This document shows, piece after piece, positions 25,238 to 33,645 of a stretch of 51,546 nt of DNA. The notes beneath the pieces were generated by a model. The model was not told the DNA's origin and searched no databases. It worked only from the letters and a program-made list of their open reading frames with translations. The DNA lies in assembly GCA_018267625.1 (NCBI GenBank), contig JAFDYC010000010.1, positions 1 to 51,546 on the forward strand, in the 5' to 3' direction. Origin of the DNA: Bacteroidota bacterium. Lineage in GTDB: Bacteria; Bacteroidota; Bacteroidia; Chitinophagales; Chitinophagaceae. The translations under genes were made by a program, and so were the position numbers. Numbering within the stretch: position 1 is the stretch's first letter; each line of letters starts with the position of its first letter.

Positions 25238-26050
25238 TTATACCGCCACCGGAGCTTTGATATGCGGATGGGCCTGGTAGTTTTCTAAAATAAAATCTTC
25301 GAACCGAAAGCCTAAGATGTCCTGTACATCCGGGTTCAGGCGCAAGACAGGCAGCGGAAACGGCTTGCGGGTAAGCTGAAGCTGTGCCTGTTCCAAATGG
25401 TTACTGTAAAGGTGAGCATCGCCGAAAGTGTGAATAAAATCACCCGGCTTCAGGCCGCATACCTGTGCCACCATCATCGTCAGCAAGGCATAAGATGCGA
25501 TGTTGAAAGGCACACCCAGAAACACATCAGCACTGCGCTGATAGAGCTGGCAGCTCAGCCGTGCGGGTTCCGTCCCCAGAGCAGGAGTCACATAAAACTG
25601 AAACAGCGCATGGCAGGGACTGAGGGCCATCTTCGGAAGGTCGCCCACATTCCAGGCCGATACGATTAAGCGCCGGCTGTCCGGGTTCTTCCGTATCTGG
25701 TCTATCAGCTCAATTATCTGGTCGTGGGTCTGTCCGTCAGCGCCGGTCCAGCTTCGCCACTGATGCCCATACACAGGGCCAAGGTTGCCCTGTTCATCTG
25801 CCCATTCATCCCAAATACCTACGCCATGCTCCTTCAGGTACGCAATGTTCGTGTCGCCTTTCAGGAACCAAAGCAGCTCATAGATGATGCTTTTCAGATG
25901 CAGTTTTTTCGTCGTCACCATGGGAAACCCTTGTGCCAAATCAAAGCGCATCTGGTAGCCAAACACAGAGCGGGTGCCCGTGCCGGTACGGTCTGTTTTC
26001 ACCACTCCTTCATCCAAGATGTGTTGCAGGAGGTTCAGGTATTGCTGCAT
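25238..26050 (-). CDS. thyA: thymidylate synthase ThyA
   Basis: The protein has 270 residues from ATG 26050. That start gives [15 protein letters not shown], aligned with the E. coli N-terminus, and an exact -7 box lies five bases upstream (26056-26063); a start at 26074 would place the box inside the gene. [12 protein letters not shown] and catalytic Cys146 in [12 protein letters not shown] are present. It methylates dUMP to dTMP using methylenetetrahydrofolate. dfrA is not adjacent here. Confidence 0.96.
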   Translation of the reverse strand: MQQYLNLLQHILDEGVVKTDRTGTGTRSVFGYQMRFDLAQGFPMVTTKKLHLKSIIYELLWFLKGDTNIAYLKEHGVGIWDEWADEQGNLGPVYGHQWRSWTGADGQTHDQIIELIDQIRKNPDSRRLIVSAWNVGDLPKMALSPCHALFQFYVTPALGTEPARLSCQLYQRSADVFLGVPFNIASYALLTMMVAQVCGLKPGDFIHTFGDAHLYSNHLEQAQLQLTRKPFPLPVLRLNPDVQDILGFRFEDFILENYQAHPHIKAPVAV

Positions 26051-26055
26051 GCCCT

Positions 26056-26063
26056 CAAAATTA
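26056..26063 (-). promoter_or_regulatory. -7 promoter box of thyA
   Basis: The minus strand reads TAATTTTG, an exact TANNTTTG match five bases before the ATG. It decides the start codon and predicts a leaderless mRNA. Confidence 0.55.
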
Positions 26064-26109
26064 GGCAAGCCCATAGCCCATTACCGGTATGTGGAAATTT
26101 TTGGGGGTT

Positions 26110-26139
26110 AAGCTTTCGTGCTGCTATGAAGCTTTCGTG
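26110..26139. repeat. direct repeat of an 11-mer upstream of thyA
   Basis: AAGCTTTCGTG occurs at 26110-26120 and 26129-26139, a period of 19 bases. It lies between thyA and the flippase gene and next to copy C of the dispersed repeat. Confidence 0.4.
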
Positions 26140-26148
26140 GCGTTGGCA

Positions 26149-26182
26149 CCGTTCATCTAATGGCTTCTATTAAGCTTTTCCC
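26149..26182. repeat. dispersed intergenic repeat, copy C
   Basis: CCGTTCATCTA (26149-26159) and AGCTTTTCCC (26173-26182) start 24 bases apart. The same two blocks with the same spacing occur at 50494 and 50518 (copy B). Confidence 0.4.
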
Positions 26183-26297
26183 TTAGGGTGCCGTTGAAGT
26201 AGCCTGGGCGCTCTTTTCATAAATAATATTCCCAGTCCGGATTCCACAACAGAGCCTAACCAATAAACATTAATTTTTTGGAACCTTGCAGCCGCAA

Positions 26298-27797
26298 ATG
26301 GCATCACTGAAAAGCCTCGCAGGGCAGACGATCTGGTACGGCATGAGCAATATCGCCGCACGCCTGCTCAATTACCTGCTCACCCCGCTGCTCACCTACC
26401 TGCTCCACACGCCCAGGGGCCAGGCCGACTATGGCGATTTCTCGGTTTTGTACGCGGCCATTTCCTTCGCCAATATCATCTTCACCTATGGCATGGAGAC
26501 GGCCTATTTCCGCTTCGCAGCCACCCAGGAAGACAAACGAAAACTTTTTGAAACCAGCTTCGGCTCCCTCATCATCAGCACCCTGCTCCTCAGTGGCATC
26601 GTGCTGCTTTTCCGCCAGCCGCTGAGCGAGCTGCTGGGCACTGCCGGCCACCCGGAATACATCACCATCTCTGTCTCCATCATCGCAGCAGATACGTTGG
26701 CTGTGATACCCTTCGCTAAGCTGCGCCAGGTGGGCCGGCCCCGTAAGTATGCCTTCATCCGCGTGCTGGGCATCACGGTGAATGTAGCCCTCACTGTGTT
26801 GTTCATAGCCTGGTCGCCCGGCTGGGTTGCACAACACCCTGACAGCCGCTATGCACTTTGGTTTGCGGGCTACACCAAGCCGGCCCTGCTGCTCCTTGCC
26901 AACCTCGCCGGTTCGGTAGCCACCCTGTTGTTGCTGGCGCAGGAGTGGGCCAGCTTCCGCTTCCGCTTTGATGCTGCATTATGGCGTCGGATCCTTGCAT
27001 ACAGCGCTCCGTTTATCATCATTGGGCTGGGCGGTATGGTCAACGAAACCATGGACCGCATCATGCTGCGCCAGCTCCTGCCCACGGATGCTGAAACCGC
27101 CAAGCGGGCTGTAGCCATCTATTCTGCGAATTACAAACTAGCCATTTTCATCACACTCTTTATTCAGGCTTTTCGCCTTGCTGCCGAACCTTTTTTCTTC
27201 AACCAAAGCAAAGAGCGGAATGCACCGCAGACCTATGCCCGTGTGATGAAATGGTTCGTCATCACGCTCTGCTTTGCCTTTCTGTTTACCGCCTTGTTTC
27301 TGGATGTCTGGCAATACATGGTGGGTGCTGAATACCGCGTGGGTCTGGGTGTCGTGCCCATCTTACTGTATGCCAACCTTGCCCTGGGCATCTACTACAA
27401 CTTGTCGGTGTGGTATAAAATCAAAGACCACCTGGGCTGGGGAATGGCCATCACGCTAATGGGAACAGCCATCACGCTCATCATCAACTTCGCCTTCATC
27501 CCCAAATGGGGTATGTGGGCCTGCGCCTGGGCTACAGCCATTTGCTACATCAGCATGATGGTGGCCTCTTATTTCGCCGGCCAGCGGTATTTCCCCGTGC
27601 CGTATGCAGTGGGGCGCTTATTGGGTTATATCGGCATCATCAGTCTGCTCTTTTTTATTCAGGAAGGCATAGCCTGGCTGAACCCTTCCTTCCTGCTTCG
27701 CTTATCCAGCGGCCTGGCGTTGATGTTCGTTTTCATAATTAGCGTCTGGAAGCTGGAACGAGCGGAACTGGGAGCACTCTTGCGCCGGAGGGCATAG
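26298..27797 (+). CDS. Wzx-like polysaccharide flippase (MATE/MVF superfamily)
   Basis: The protein has 499 residues with about 14 predicted membrane helices. It opens with MASLKSLAGQTIWYGMSNIAARLLNYLLTP-type sequence, and a helix includes DYGDFSVLYAAISFANIIFTYG. This is the polysaccharide biosynthesis protein family (RfbX/PF01943 type), which moves lipid-linked sugar units across the inner membrane. ATG 26298 is preferred over the upstream TTG 26286. No O-antigen or capsule cluster surrounds it; the nearest sugar-nucleotide gene is the GDP-mannose enzyme at 43.7 kb. The substrate is unknown. Confidence 0.85.
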   Translation: MASLKSLAGQTIWYGMSNIAARLLNYLLTPLLTYLLHTPRGQADYGDFSVLYAAISFANIIFTYGMETAYFRFAATQEDKRKLFETSFGSLIISTLLLSGIVLLFRQPLSELLGTAGHPEYITISVSIIAADTLAVIPFAKLRQVGRPRKYAFIRVLGITVNVALTVLFIAWSPGWVAQHPDSRYALWFAGYTKPALLLLANLAGSVATLLLLAQEWASFRFRFDAALWRRILAYSAPFIIIGLGGMVNETMDRIMLRQLLPTDAETAKRAVAIYSANYKLAIFITLFIQAFRLAAEPFFFNQSKERNAPQTYARVMKWFVITLCFAFLFTALFLDVWQYMVGAEYRVGLGVVPILLYANLALGIYYNLSVWYKIKDHLGWGMAITLMGTAITLIINFAFIPKWGMWACAWATAICYISMMVASYFAGQRYFPVPYAVGRLLGYIGIISLLFFIQEGIAWLNPSFLLRLSSGLALMFVFIISVWKLERAELGALLRRRA

Positions 27798-27798
27798 C

Positions 27799-28764
27799 TT
27801 ATTTACGCGCCAGTGCGGCCTCTGCTTTTACTACGATTTGCTCTTTCGTGAGTCCGTACTTAGCCAGCAATTGCAGGGGCGTTCCGCTTTCTCCGAAGCT
27901 GTCCTGTACCGCGACCATTTCAAGCGGGGTGGGCAGTTTGCGGGCCAGTACACCGGCCACACTTTCGCCCAGGCCTCCGTTTTGCTGATGTTCTTCAGCG
28001 GTCACTACACAGCGCGTTTTGGCCGCCGATTTCAGTAGGGCTTCTTCGTCCAGGGGCTTGATGGTGTGCATATTGATCACCTCGGCAGAAATACCTTTTT
28101 CAGCCAGTATCTGGGCTGCCTGCACAGCCAACCAGACGAGGTGGCCGCAAGCGATGATGCTGAGGTCACGGCCTTCAGCTAAGAGTTGCGCCTTGCCAAT
28201 CTGAAAATCACTTCCGTCTTCGGCGGTGAAATTCGCCCATTTGGGGCGGCCAAAACGGAGGTATACAGGGCCTTGGTAATCGGCAATGGCGATGGCAGCG
28301 GCTTTAGTCTGGTTGAAATCGCAGGGCACAATCACCGTCATGCCCGGTAGCATCTTCATCATGCCAATGTCTTCGAGCACCTGATGCGTGGCGCCGTCTT
28401 CGCCCAGAGTGAGGCCGGCATGGCTGGCGCAAATCTTTACGTTCTTTCCGCTGTAGGCAATGCTTTGGCGGATTTGGTCATAGACACGGGAGGTAGAGAA
28501 GTTGGCGAAGGTGGTTGTGTAGGGAATCTTCCCGCCGATTGCCAGTCCGGCGGCCACGCCCATCATGTTGGCCTCGGCAATGCCGCATTGCACAAAACGC
28601 TCAGGAAATTCTTTCATGAAAGGCCCCAGCTTGAGGGAGCCGGCAAGGTCTGCCGTGAGTGCAATTACCCGGGGGTTGCGGCGGCCTGCTTCGAGAATGC
28701 CCTCGCCAAAGCCGGCGCGGGTTTCTTTTTCGTTGAGGAGTTTAATGTCAGAAAGTTGCGGCAT
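27799..28764 (-). CDS. transketolase family protein, C-terminal half (orphan)
   Basis: The protein has 321 residues and contains only the pyrimidine-binding and C-terminal domains of transketolase: GFGEGILEAGRRNP, RFVQCGIAEANMMGVAAGLA, SHAGLTLGEDGATHQVLEDIGMM, and VVTAEEHQQNGGLGESVAGVL. The thiamine pyrophosphate-binding half is absent. In split transketolases that half is usually the adjacent gene, but here the upstream 396 bases are empty. The start at ATG 28764 is supported by TACCTTTG six bases away (28771-28778). It probably works with an N-terminal subunit encoded elsewhere. Confidence 0.9.
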   Translation of the reverse strand: MPQLSDIKLLNEKETRAGFGEGILEAGRRNPRVIALTADLAGSLKLGPFMKEFPERFVQCGIAEANMMGVAAGLAIGGKIPYTTTFANFSTSRVYDQIRQSIAYSGKNVKICASHAGLTLGEDGATHQVLEDIGMMKMLPGMTVIVPCDFNQTKAAAIAIADYQGPVYLRFGRPKWANFTAEDGSDFQIGKAQLLAEGRDLSIIACGHLVWLAVQAAQILAEKGISAEVINMHTIKPLDEEALLKSAAKTRCVVTAEEHQQNGGLGESVAGVLARKLPTPLEMVAVQDSFGESGTPLQLLAKYGLTKEQIVVKAEAALARK

Positions 28765-28770
28765 GGGCCG

Positions 28771-28778
28771 CAAAGGTA
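28771..28778 (-). promoter_or_regulatory. -7 promoter box of the transketolase subunit gene
   Basis: The minus strand reads TACCTTTG, exact to TANNTTTG, six bases before the ATG at 28764. Confidence 0.55.
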
Positions 28779-29105
28779 GGATGTAGGGCAGGCTGAATCG
28801 GGTAACTTTCCGATGGGCATGAAGTATTCTGGTTACTGACGATTTGGGCAATCATTTGGGCCGCACTTATTTTTTCCCGGTTGAAGACTTCCACGGTCAT
28901 CTGTTGTGGCCTCTGCCTTGAATTTGTATTAAGATCGAACCTATCAACAGGGTCTAAATTTTCGTCTTTGCCCGAAAAACAGATGTTTCGGGAATAGCTT
29001 CATAGCAACAATGGCCCCGTAACGTACGATCCTGAATCAGGTTTAGGGCAAGCAGTAAAGAAGCTGCATCAGGGTATAGAAGCTAACATAAAATTCACAG
29101 ATATT

Positions 29106-29137
29106 AAGAAAGGCTGCCCTTTTGGACAGCCTTTCTT
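29106..29137 (-). terminator. terminator of the ArsR-type regulator gene
   Basis: The arms are 29106-29118 and 29125-29137 with one G-U pair on the minus strand. They are followed by a weak T-rich stretch, 23 bases after the stop codon. Confidence 0.65.
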
Positions 29138-29160
29138 CAGGTTTATGATAGCCGGAAGGA

Positions 29161-29556
29161 CTATGCGTTGTTTTCGTTGTTGTCGCTGTTCTTGTCGCTG
29201 GAGTCGCTGTTGACGAGCTCGCTGACGAACTGAGCGATGTCGGCGATACGCTTGTGGTTCAAGCTGTAGTGGATGAACTTGCCTTCACGCTGCGTGATCA
29301 CGATGTTGGCGCGGCGCAGGATAGCAAGGTGCTGAGAGGCAACACTTTGCTCTAGGCGGAGTTTTACATAAATGTCCGTAACATTCATGCGTTTGTGTTC
29401 TTCCAGCAGGCGAACGATTTGCTGACGCAGCTTGTGGTTGATGGCGCGGAGCGTCATAGCGGCGGTCTTCACGGCTACGTAGTCCAACTTGATGTGCTCG
29501 CTGTTGGCTTCGTCTTTACGGATTACCAGAGTGTTCCCGGTCATGGTGGTTTCCAT
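29161..29556 (-). CDS. ArsR/SmtB-family winged-helix transcriptional regulator
   Basis: The protein has 131 residues. The winged helix runs from about 37 to 112: RAINHKLRQQIVRLLEEHKRMNV, recognition helix LRLEQSVASQHLAILRRANIV, and wing QREGKFIHYSLN. The C-terminus is an Asp/Ser/Asn-rich low-complexity tail. No metal-binding CxC of the ArsR type is present, so it probably senses something other than arsenic. It is a single gene with about 100 bases of AT-rich leader. No neighbouring target is evident. Confidence 0.88.
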   Translation of the reverse strand: METTMTGNTLVIRKDEANSEHIKLDYVAVKTAAMTLRAINHKLRQQIVRLLEEHKRMNVTDIYVKLRLEQSVASQHLAILRRANIVITQREGKFIHYSLNHKRIADIAQFVSELVNSDSSDKNSDNNENNA

Positions 29557-29707
29557 GTGCTTGTAACTTGAAAAGGTGATTAAAGAAAATATTTGTTGCT
29601 ATAAAGCGGTGCAAACATACGGCTTCTAATTATATCGGCAAAGTTGTGATACCGATTAGCTGTTAATCCAGCGTTAAACGTTGCCTTAGAACTGATTTTT
29701 TGCGCAT

Positions 29708-30379
29708 CTATTTTTCCCTTTTTAAGGGATTTACATACGCAGCTTTTAAATATTCTGGAATTGCGTAAGCTATATTGGCAAATTCTTGTTCAGAAAAAGA
29801 CAGGAAAGTCCTTTTGGCCCAGGTATTTAAGTCCAATTTTTCATGGGGTATAAGGTTTTTCACATTAGGGATAGAAAAGTCCTCTTCCAAGTGTCCGATT
29901 ATGCTTGCCGGCTGAGTCCAGAATCGGGTATTTTCTACTAATTCATTTTGTAGAATATGCATCGGTGCTGCTTCCCATTCGCCTTGCGCGGCGATATAAT
30001 ATTCGCCGGCACGTGCCGGTAAGATGGCCAGACGATTCAGGTTGGAAACTTCTAATTGGGAATCGAGTTCTTCCAACATGAGTGTCAGCCGGTTGTGCAT
30101 CAGCAACGGCTTATCCAAGGCATAGCAGAACCCCTTTGCGGCTGCCATACCTAAGCGAAGCCCAGTGTATGAACCGGGCCCGCTGCACACAGCAAATGCA
30201 TCCATATCATTTAAGCTATATCCTACCTCAAGGAGCAAGGCAGCTATCATCGGGTTTAATTGGGAAGCATGGTCGCGAGCTTCCGCGCTTTGTTTCACGG
30301 CTTGAGGAATGCTATCTATTGCCAGCATCAGCGAGGCGAAGGGGCCGGAACAATCTATGTGGAGCACGCGTACAGACAT
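29708..30379 (-). CDS. tsaB: tRNA threonylcarbamoyladenosine biosynthesis protein TsaB
   Basis: The protein has 223 residues from ATG 30379. The ASKHA fold starts with VLHIDCSGP, and the signature VCSGPGSYTGLRLGMAAAKG follows near residue 80. TsaB pairs with TsaD and TsaE to make t6A37 on ANN-decoding tRNAs. The N-terminal start at 30379 instead of 30388 is supported by an exact -7 box (TAATTTTG, 30386-30393) six bases upstream. Only 35 bases separate it from the divergent ridA gene. Confidence 0.93.
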   Translation of the reverse strand: MSVRVLHIDCSGPFASLMLAIDSIPQAVKQSAEARDHASQLNPMIAALLLEVGYSLNDMDAFAVCSGPGSYTGLRLGMAAAKGFCYALDKPLLMHNRLTLMLEELDSQLEVSNLNRLAILPARAGEYYIAAQGEWEAAPMHILQNELVENTRFWTQPASIIGHLEEDFSIPNVKNLIPHEKLDLNTWAKRTFLSFSEQEFANIAYAIPEYLKAAYVNPLKREK

Positions 30380-30385
30380 GGGTCG

Positions 30386-30409
30386 CAAAATTACCCGCAG
30401 CTACCTTTG
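30386..30409. promoter_or_regulatory. divergent back-to-back -7 boxes between tsaB and ridA
   Basis: The minus strand reads TAATTTTG at 30386-30393 for tsaB and the plus strand TACCTTTG at 30402-30409 for ridA, separated by eight bases. Each box is five or six bases from its ATG. The -33 region of each promoter must lie in the coding start of the other gene, so polymerase cannot occupy both at once. Confidence 0.6.
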
Positions 30410-30414
30410 CCTTC

Positions 30415-30810
30415 ATGGAAAAGAATATCATCATCACTTCTGCGGCGCCCGCTCCCATAGGCCCTTATAGCCAGGCCGTTCTTGCTAATGGAATGCTCTA
30501 TATCTCCGGCCAGATTCCTCTGGACGCCCAGGATGGGACCTTGCATACCGCTGATATCATCACCGAAACGGACAAAGTGATGCAAAACTTGAAGGGCATT
30601 CTACAGGCTGCCGGACTTGATTTTTCAGATGTAGTAAAAAGCTCCATTTTTCTTACCGATATGGGGCAGTTTTCCGCAGTCAATGAGGTGTACGGTGCCT
30701 ATTTTGAGTCGGGCAATGCGCCGGCGCGGGAGACCATTCAGGTTGCGGCGCTGCCTCGTGGTGTGCACGTGGAAATCAGCATGATTGCCTTAACTCGAAC
30801 TCAGGAATAA
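30415..30810 (+). CDS. ridA: RidA-family enamine/imine deaminase
   Basis: The protein has 131 residues. It is a canonical RidA: IGPYSQAV near 15-22, LYISGQIPLD, VVKSSIFLTDM, and NAPARETIQVAALPRG with substrate-binding Arg105, plus Glu120. It hydrolyses reactive 2-aminoacrylate and other enamines, protecting PLP enzymes. It is a second RidA-family gene beside the one at 5890-6315, which has an insert that this one lacks. It converges with glnS, leaving 10 bases. Confidence 0.93.
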   Translation: MEKNIIITSAAPAPIGPYSQAVLANGMLYISGQIPLDAQDGTLHTADIITETDKVMQNLKGILQAAGLDFSDVVKSSIFLTDMGQFSAVNEVYGAYFESGNAPARETIQVAALPRGVHVEISMIALTRTQE

Positions 30811-30820
30811 GGCCCTTAGT

Positions 30821-32485
30821 TCAGGCTTTTTTTTGCTCCTTAGCCCAGGCATCTTTTAGTCCAACCGTACTGTTGAACACAGGCTGCCCGGCTTGGCTAT
30901 CCCTATCAGCACAGAAATATCCTTTCCGTAAGGCTTGAAATGTAGTGCCTGAGGGTATTGCAGCCAGTGAAGGCTCTATGTATGCCTTGCTGTGGTGCAA
31001 AGAATCAGGATTGAGATATTCCTTGAAATCCCCGGATTCATCTGAAGGATTCTCGACCCGAAAGAGCCGGTCATAGAGGCGTAAGTCTGCTTCCTGAGCA
31101 TGTGGAGCGCTCAGCCAATGAATCGTGCCTTTCACATGAATACCGCTCGTGTCAGAACCACTGCGGCTTTCGGGGATATAGCGGCAATAAATTTCCTGAA
31201 CCGTTCCTTCCGCATCTTTTTTGAAATCGGTACACTCAATGATGTATGCATGCTTCAGCCGGACCATAAGCTTGGGACCTAAGCGGAAAAATTTCTTCGG
31301 TGGTGCTTCCATGAAATCTTCCCGTTCAATCCATAATGTATTGCTGAAGGGCAATTCCCGGGAGCCTGCATGGGTATCTTCAGGATTGTATTCTGCTTCT
31401 AAAGATTCTGTCTGCCCTTCCGGATAGTTGGTGATGATCAGCTTCACAGGGTTAAGCACCATCATATAGCGGTTTGCCGTCTTGTTGAGTTGCTCGCGTA
31501 CACAAAACTCCAATAGGCCCAAGTCCACCACATTTTCACGTTTCGCAATGCCAACGGTTTCGCAAAACTGACGGATAGCCGCCGCCGGATAGCCGCGCCG
31601 GCGCATACCGGATATCGTGGGCATTCGGGGATCATCCCAGCCAGCCACATGCCCTTCCTGGACGAGCTGCAGCAGCTTGCGTTTGCTCATTACGGTATAG
31701 CTCAGGTTACGACGGGCAAACTCGTATTGATGGGAAGGAAAAATACCGAGCTGCTCAATAAACCAGTCGTAGAGCGGGCGGTGATGGATAAACTCCAGTG
31801 TGCAGATGGAGTGGGTCACCTGCTCTATACTGTCGCTCTGGCCATGTGCAAAATCGTACATAGGATAGATGCACCAGGTATCGCCTGTGCGGTGGTGATG
31901 CGCCTTTTTGATACGATACATGATGGGGTCACGCAGCAGCAAGTTGGGGTGTGCCATATCCACTTTCGCACGCAAAACTTTTTCGCCATCGGCAAACTGC
32001 CCGGCACGCATCGCCTGAAAGAGTTTCAGGTTATCTTCTACACTACGGTTACGGTAAGGAGATTCTTTGCCGGGTTCGGTGAGCGAGCCTTTGGTAGCAG
32101 CTATCTCTTCCGCCGAACTATCGTCCACATATGCCTTCCCGGCCCGGATTAATTGCTGCGCAAATTGGAATAACTGTTCGAAATAATCGGAAGCAAAGTG
32201 CCGGGAGTCCCACTGATAACCCAGCCACTGAATATCCTGCTGAATGTTTTCTACATATTCGGTTTCTTCGGTGGAAGGGTTGGTGTCGTCAAAGCGCAGG
32301 TTGCAGCGACCGCCATACTTTTTGGCCAGTCCGAAATTGAGCACAATGGAAGAGGCATGGCCAATGTGGAGGTAGCCATTAGGTTCCGGTGGAAAACGGG
32401 TCTGGATTCCGTCCGGGCATTTGCCTGTAGCCAAATCGGCTTCGATGATTTCTTCTAAAAAATTCAGTGACTTTTCTTCAGCCAT
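30821..32485 (-). CDS. glnS: glutaminyl-tRNA synthetase
   Basis: The protein has 554 residues from ATG 32485. The class I signatures are [14 protein letters not shown] (HIGH) near residue 35 and [11 protein letters not shown] (KMSKS-like) near 270. The two C-terminal beta-barrel anticodon domains follow. It charges tRNA-Gln directly, so glutamine need not come from Glu-tRNA amidation here. TACCTTTG (32492-32499) lies six bases before the ATG. Confidence 0.96.
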   Translation of the reverse strand: MAEEKSLNFLEEIIEADLATGKCPDGIQTRFPPEPNGYLHIGHASSIVLNFGLAKKYGGRCNLRFDDTNPSTEETEYVENIQQDIQWLGYQWDSRHFASDYFEQLFQFAQQLIRAGKAYVDDSSAEEIAATKGSLTEPGKESPYRNRSVEDNLKLFQAMRAGQFADGEKVLRAKVDMAHPNLLLRDPIMYRIKKAHHHRTGDTWCIYPMYDFAHGQSDSIEQVTHSICTLEFIHHRPLYDWFIEQLGIFPSHQYEFARRNLSYTVMSKRKLLQLVQEGHVAGWDDPRMPTISGMRRRGYPAAAIRQFCETVGIAKRENVVDLGLLEFCVREQLNKTANRYMMVLNPVKLIITNYPEGQTESLEAEYNPEDTHAGSRELPFSNTLWIEREDFMEAPPKKFFRLGPKLMVRLKHAYIIECTDFKKDAEGTVQEIYCRYIPESRSGSDTSGIHVKGTIHWLSAPHAQEADLRLYDRLFRVENPSDESGDFKEYLNPDSLHHSKAYIEPSLAAIPSGTTFQALRKGYFCADRDSQAGQPVFNSTVGLKDAWAKEQKKA

Positions 32486-32491
32486 AGCGTG

Positions 32492-32499
32492 CAAAGGTA
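32492..32499 (-). promoter_or_regulatory. -7 promoter box of glnS
   Basis: The minus strand reads TACCTTTG, an exact match to TANNTTTG, six bases before the glnS ATG. Confidence 0.55.
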
Positions 32500-32547
32500 G
32501 GCGGGCCCTCGCTGGCGAATGGGACGGGAAAAAGACCGAATCCCGAA

Positions 32548-33582
32548 TCAGGCATTTCCTCCTGACAGCTTGCGGAGTTCCGGCGCTACCCGGGTAGCAA
32601 ACAGCTCCATACTCTTCATTGCCTTTTCATGTGGCAAACTGCCGATGCTGGTCTGTACTAAAAAGCGGGTATTTCCAAACACTTCATATTCCTTACTGAG
32701 CTTGTCAAGTACCTGCTGAGGGCTGCCCACGAGGAAGTGCCCTTCCGGGCCACAACCCGCGTCAAAATCTGCCCGTCCTCCAGGTGCCCATCCTCGTTCC
32801 CGGCCAATCCGACTAAACACCTCATGATGCACCGGGAAAAACTCATCCCGGGCCTGTTGTGCATCTTCAGAAATATAACAATGCTGGTTGATGCAGAGGG
32901 CTGCCGTGTGAACCGTATCCGCTGTGGCATGGCCTGCCTGAACCAGTGATTCGCGGTAAAGCCGGGCAAAGGGTTCGAACCGCCGCCATTGGCCTCCAAT
33001 GATGGCTAAGGTCATGGGTAAATGATGATGTGCCGCGCGCACCACCGATTGTGGCGTGCCGCCAACTGCAATCCAAATAGGAATTGGCTGTTGCACCGGT
33101 TTGGGATAAATATGGGCCTGCGACAGTGACTGTGTCAGGCTTCCTTTCCAGCTAATCGCTCCGCCGTTTACCAGCCTCACCAGCAGCTCCAGCTTCTCTG
33201 AAAACAGGGCTTCATAGTCGTTCAGGCTGTAGCCAAAAAGCGGGAAGCTTTCAATGAAGGAACCTCTGCCAGCCATGATTTCTGCCCGGCCTGCAGAGAG
33301 TAAATCAAGGCTGGAGAATTGCTCCATGACCCGTACCGGATCCTCGCTGCTGAGCACGGTGACACCACTGGAAAGGCGGATATTTTTTGTTTGAACAGCA
33401 ATAGCTGCCAAAGCAACCGGAGGGGCACTCACCACATAATCGGGGCGATGATGCTCGCCAAGGGCAAACACATCCAGGCCCAGTGCATCTGCTTGCACAG
33501 CTTCTTCCAGCAGGTTGAGCATGCGCTGTTGCGGGGACAGCAAGCCCAAATCGGCGAAGGTGCAAAGCCCTAACTGCAACAT
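32548..33582 (-). CDS. LLM-class flavin-dependent oxidoreductase (bacterial luciferase-like)
   Basis: The protein has 344 residues of the luciferase-like TIM-barrel family (PF00296). Markers are [42 protein letters not shown] segments, [26 protein letters not shown] and [18 protein letters not shown]. These enzymes use reduced FMN or F420 on diverse substrates; this sequence does not tell which. No flavin reductase is adjacent. It is followed downstream by glnS on the same strand after 62 bases. Confidence 0.88.
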   Translation of the reverse strand: MLQLGLCTFADLGLLSPQQRMLNLLEEAVQADALGLDVFALGEHHRPDYVVSAPPVALAAIAVQTKNIRLSSGVTVLSSEDPVRVMEQFSSLDLLSAGRAEIMAGRGSFIESFPLFGYSLNDYEALFSEKLELLVRLVNGGAISWKGSLTQSLSQAHIYPKPVQQPIPIWIAVGGTPQSVVRAAHHHLPMTLAIIGGQWRRFEPFARLYRESLVQAGHATADTVHTAALCINQHCYISEDAQQARDEFFPVHHEVFSRIGRERGWAPGGRADFDAGCGPEGHFLVGSPQQVLDKLSKEYEVFGNTRFLVQTSIGSLPHEKAMKSMELFATRVAPELRKLSGGNA

Positions 33583-33645
33583 AGATTTCCTTATTGATTT
33601 GTGGCAAAGCTCGAGGAAGCCCTTGAAGCCGACTATTGCTTTTGC

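Larger units (their letters stand above)
28765..29160. other. 396-bp gene-free region between the transketolase subunit and the ArsR-type gene
   Basis: It holds the -7 box of the transketolase gene (28771-28778) at one end and the terminator of the regulator gene (29106-29137) at the other. A short inverted repeat CCCGAAA/TTTCGGG (28971-28977, 28986-28992) has no T run. No open frame with coding character is visible on either strand. Confidence 0.5.

Noticed and set aside
28384..28779. A 131-codon plus-strand frame opposite the transketolase subunit
   Set aside because: The minus strand carries the clear transketolase domains; this frame is a shadow.
29161..29220. Repeated TCGCTGTT-like words at the end of the ArsR-type gene, considered as a tandem repeat
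   Set aside because: They simply encode the low-complexity Asp/Ser/Asn tail of the protein.
30082..30414. An upstream extension of the second ridA gene
   Set aside because: It would cover the tsaB start and both promoter boxes; the ATG at 30415 gives the canonical RidA N-terminus.
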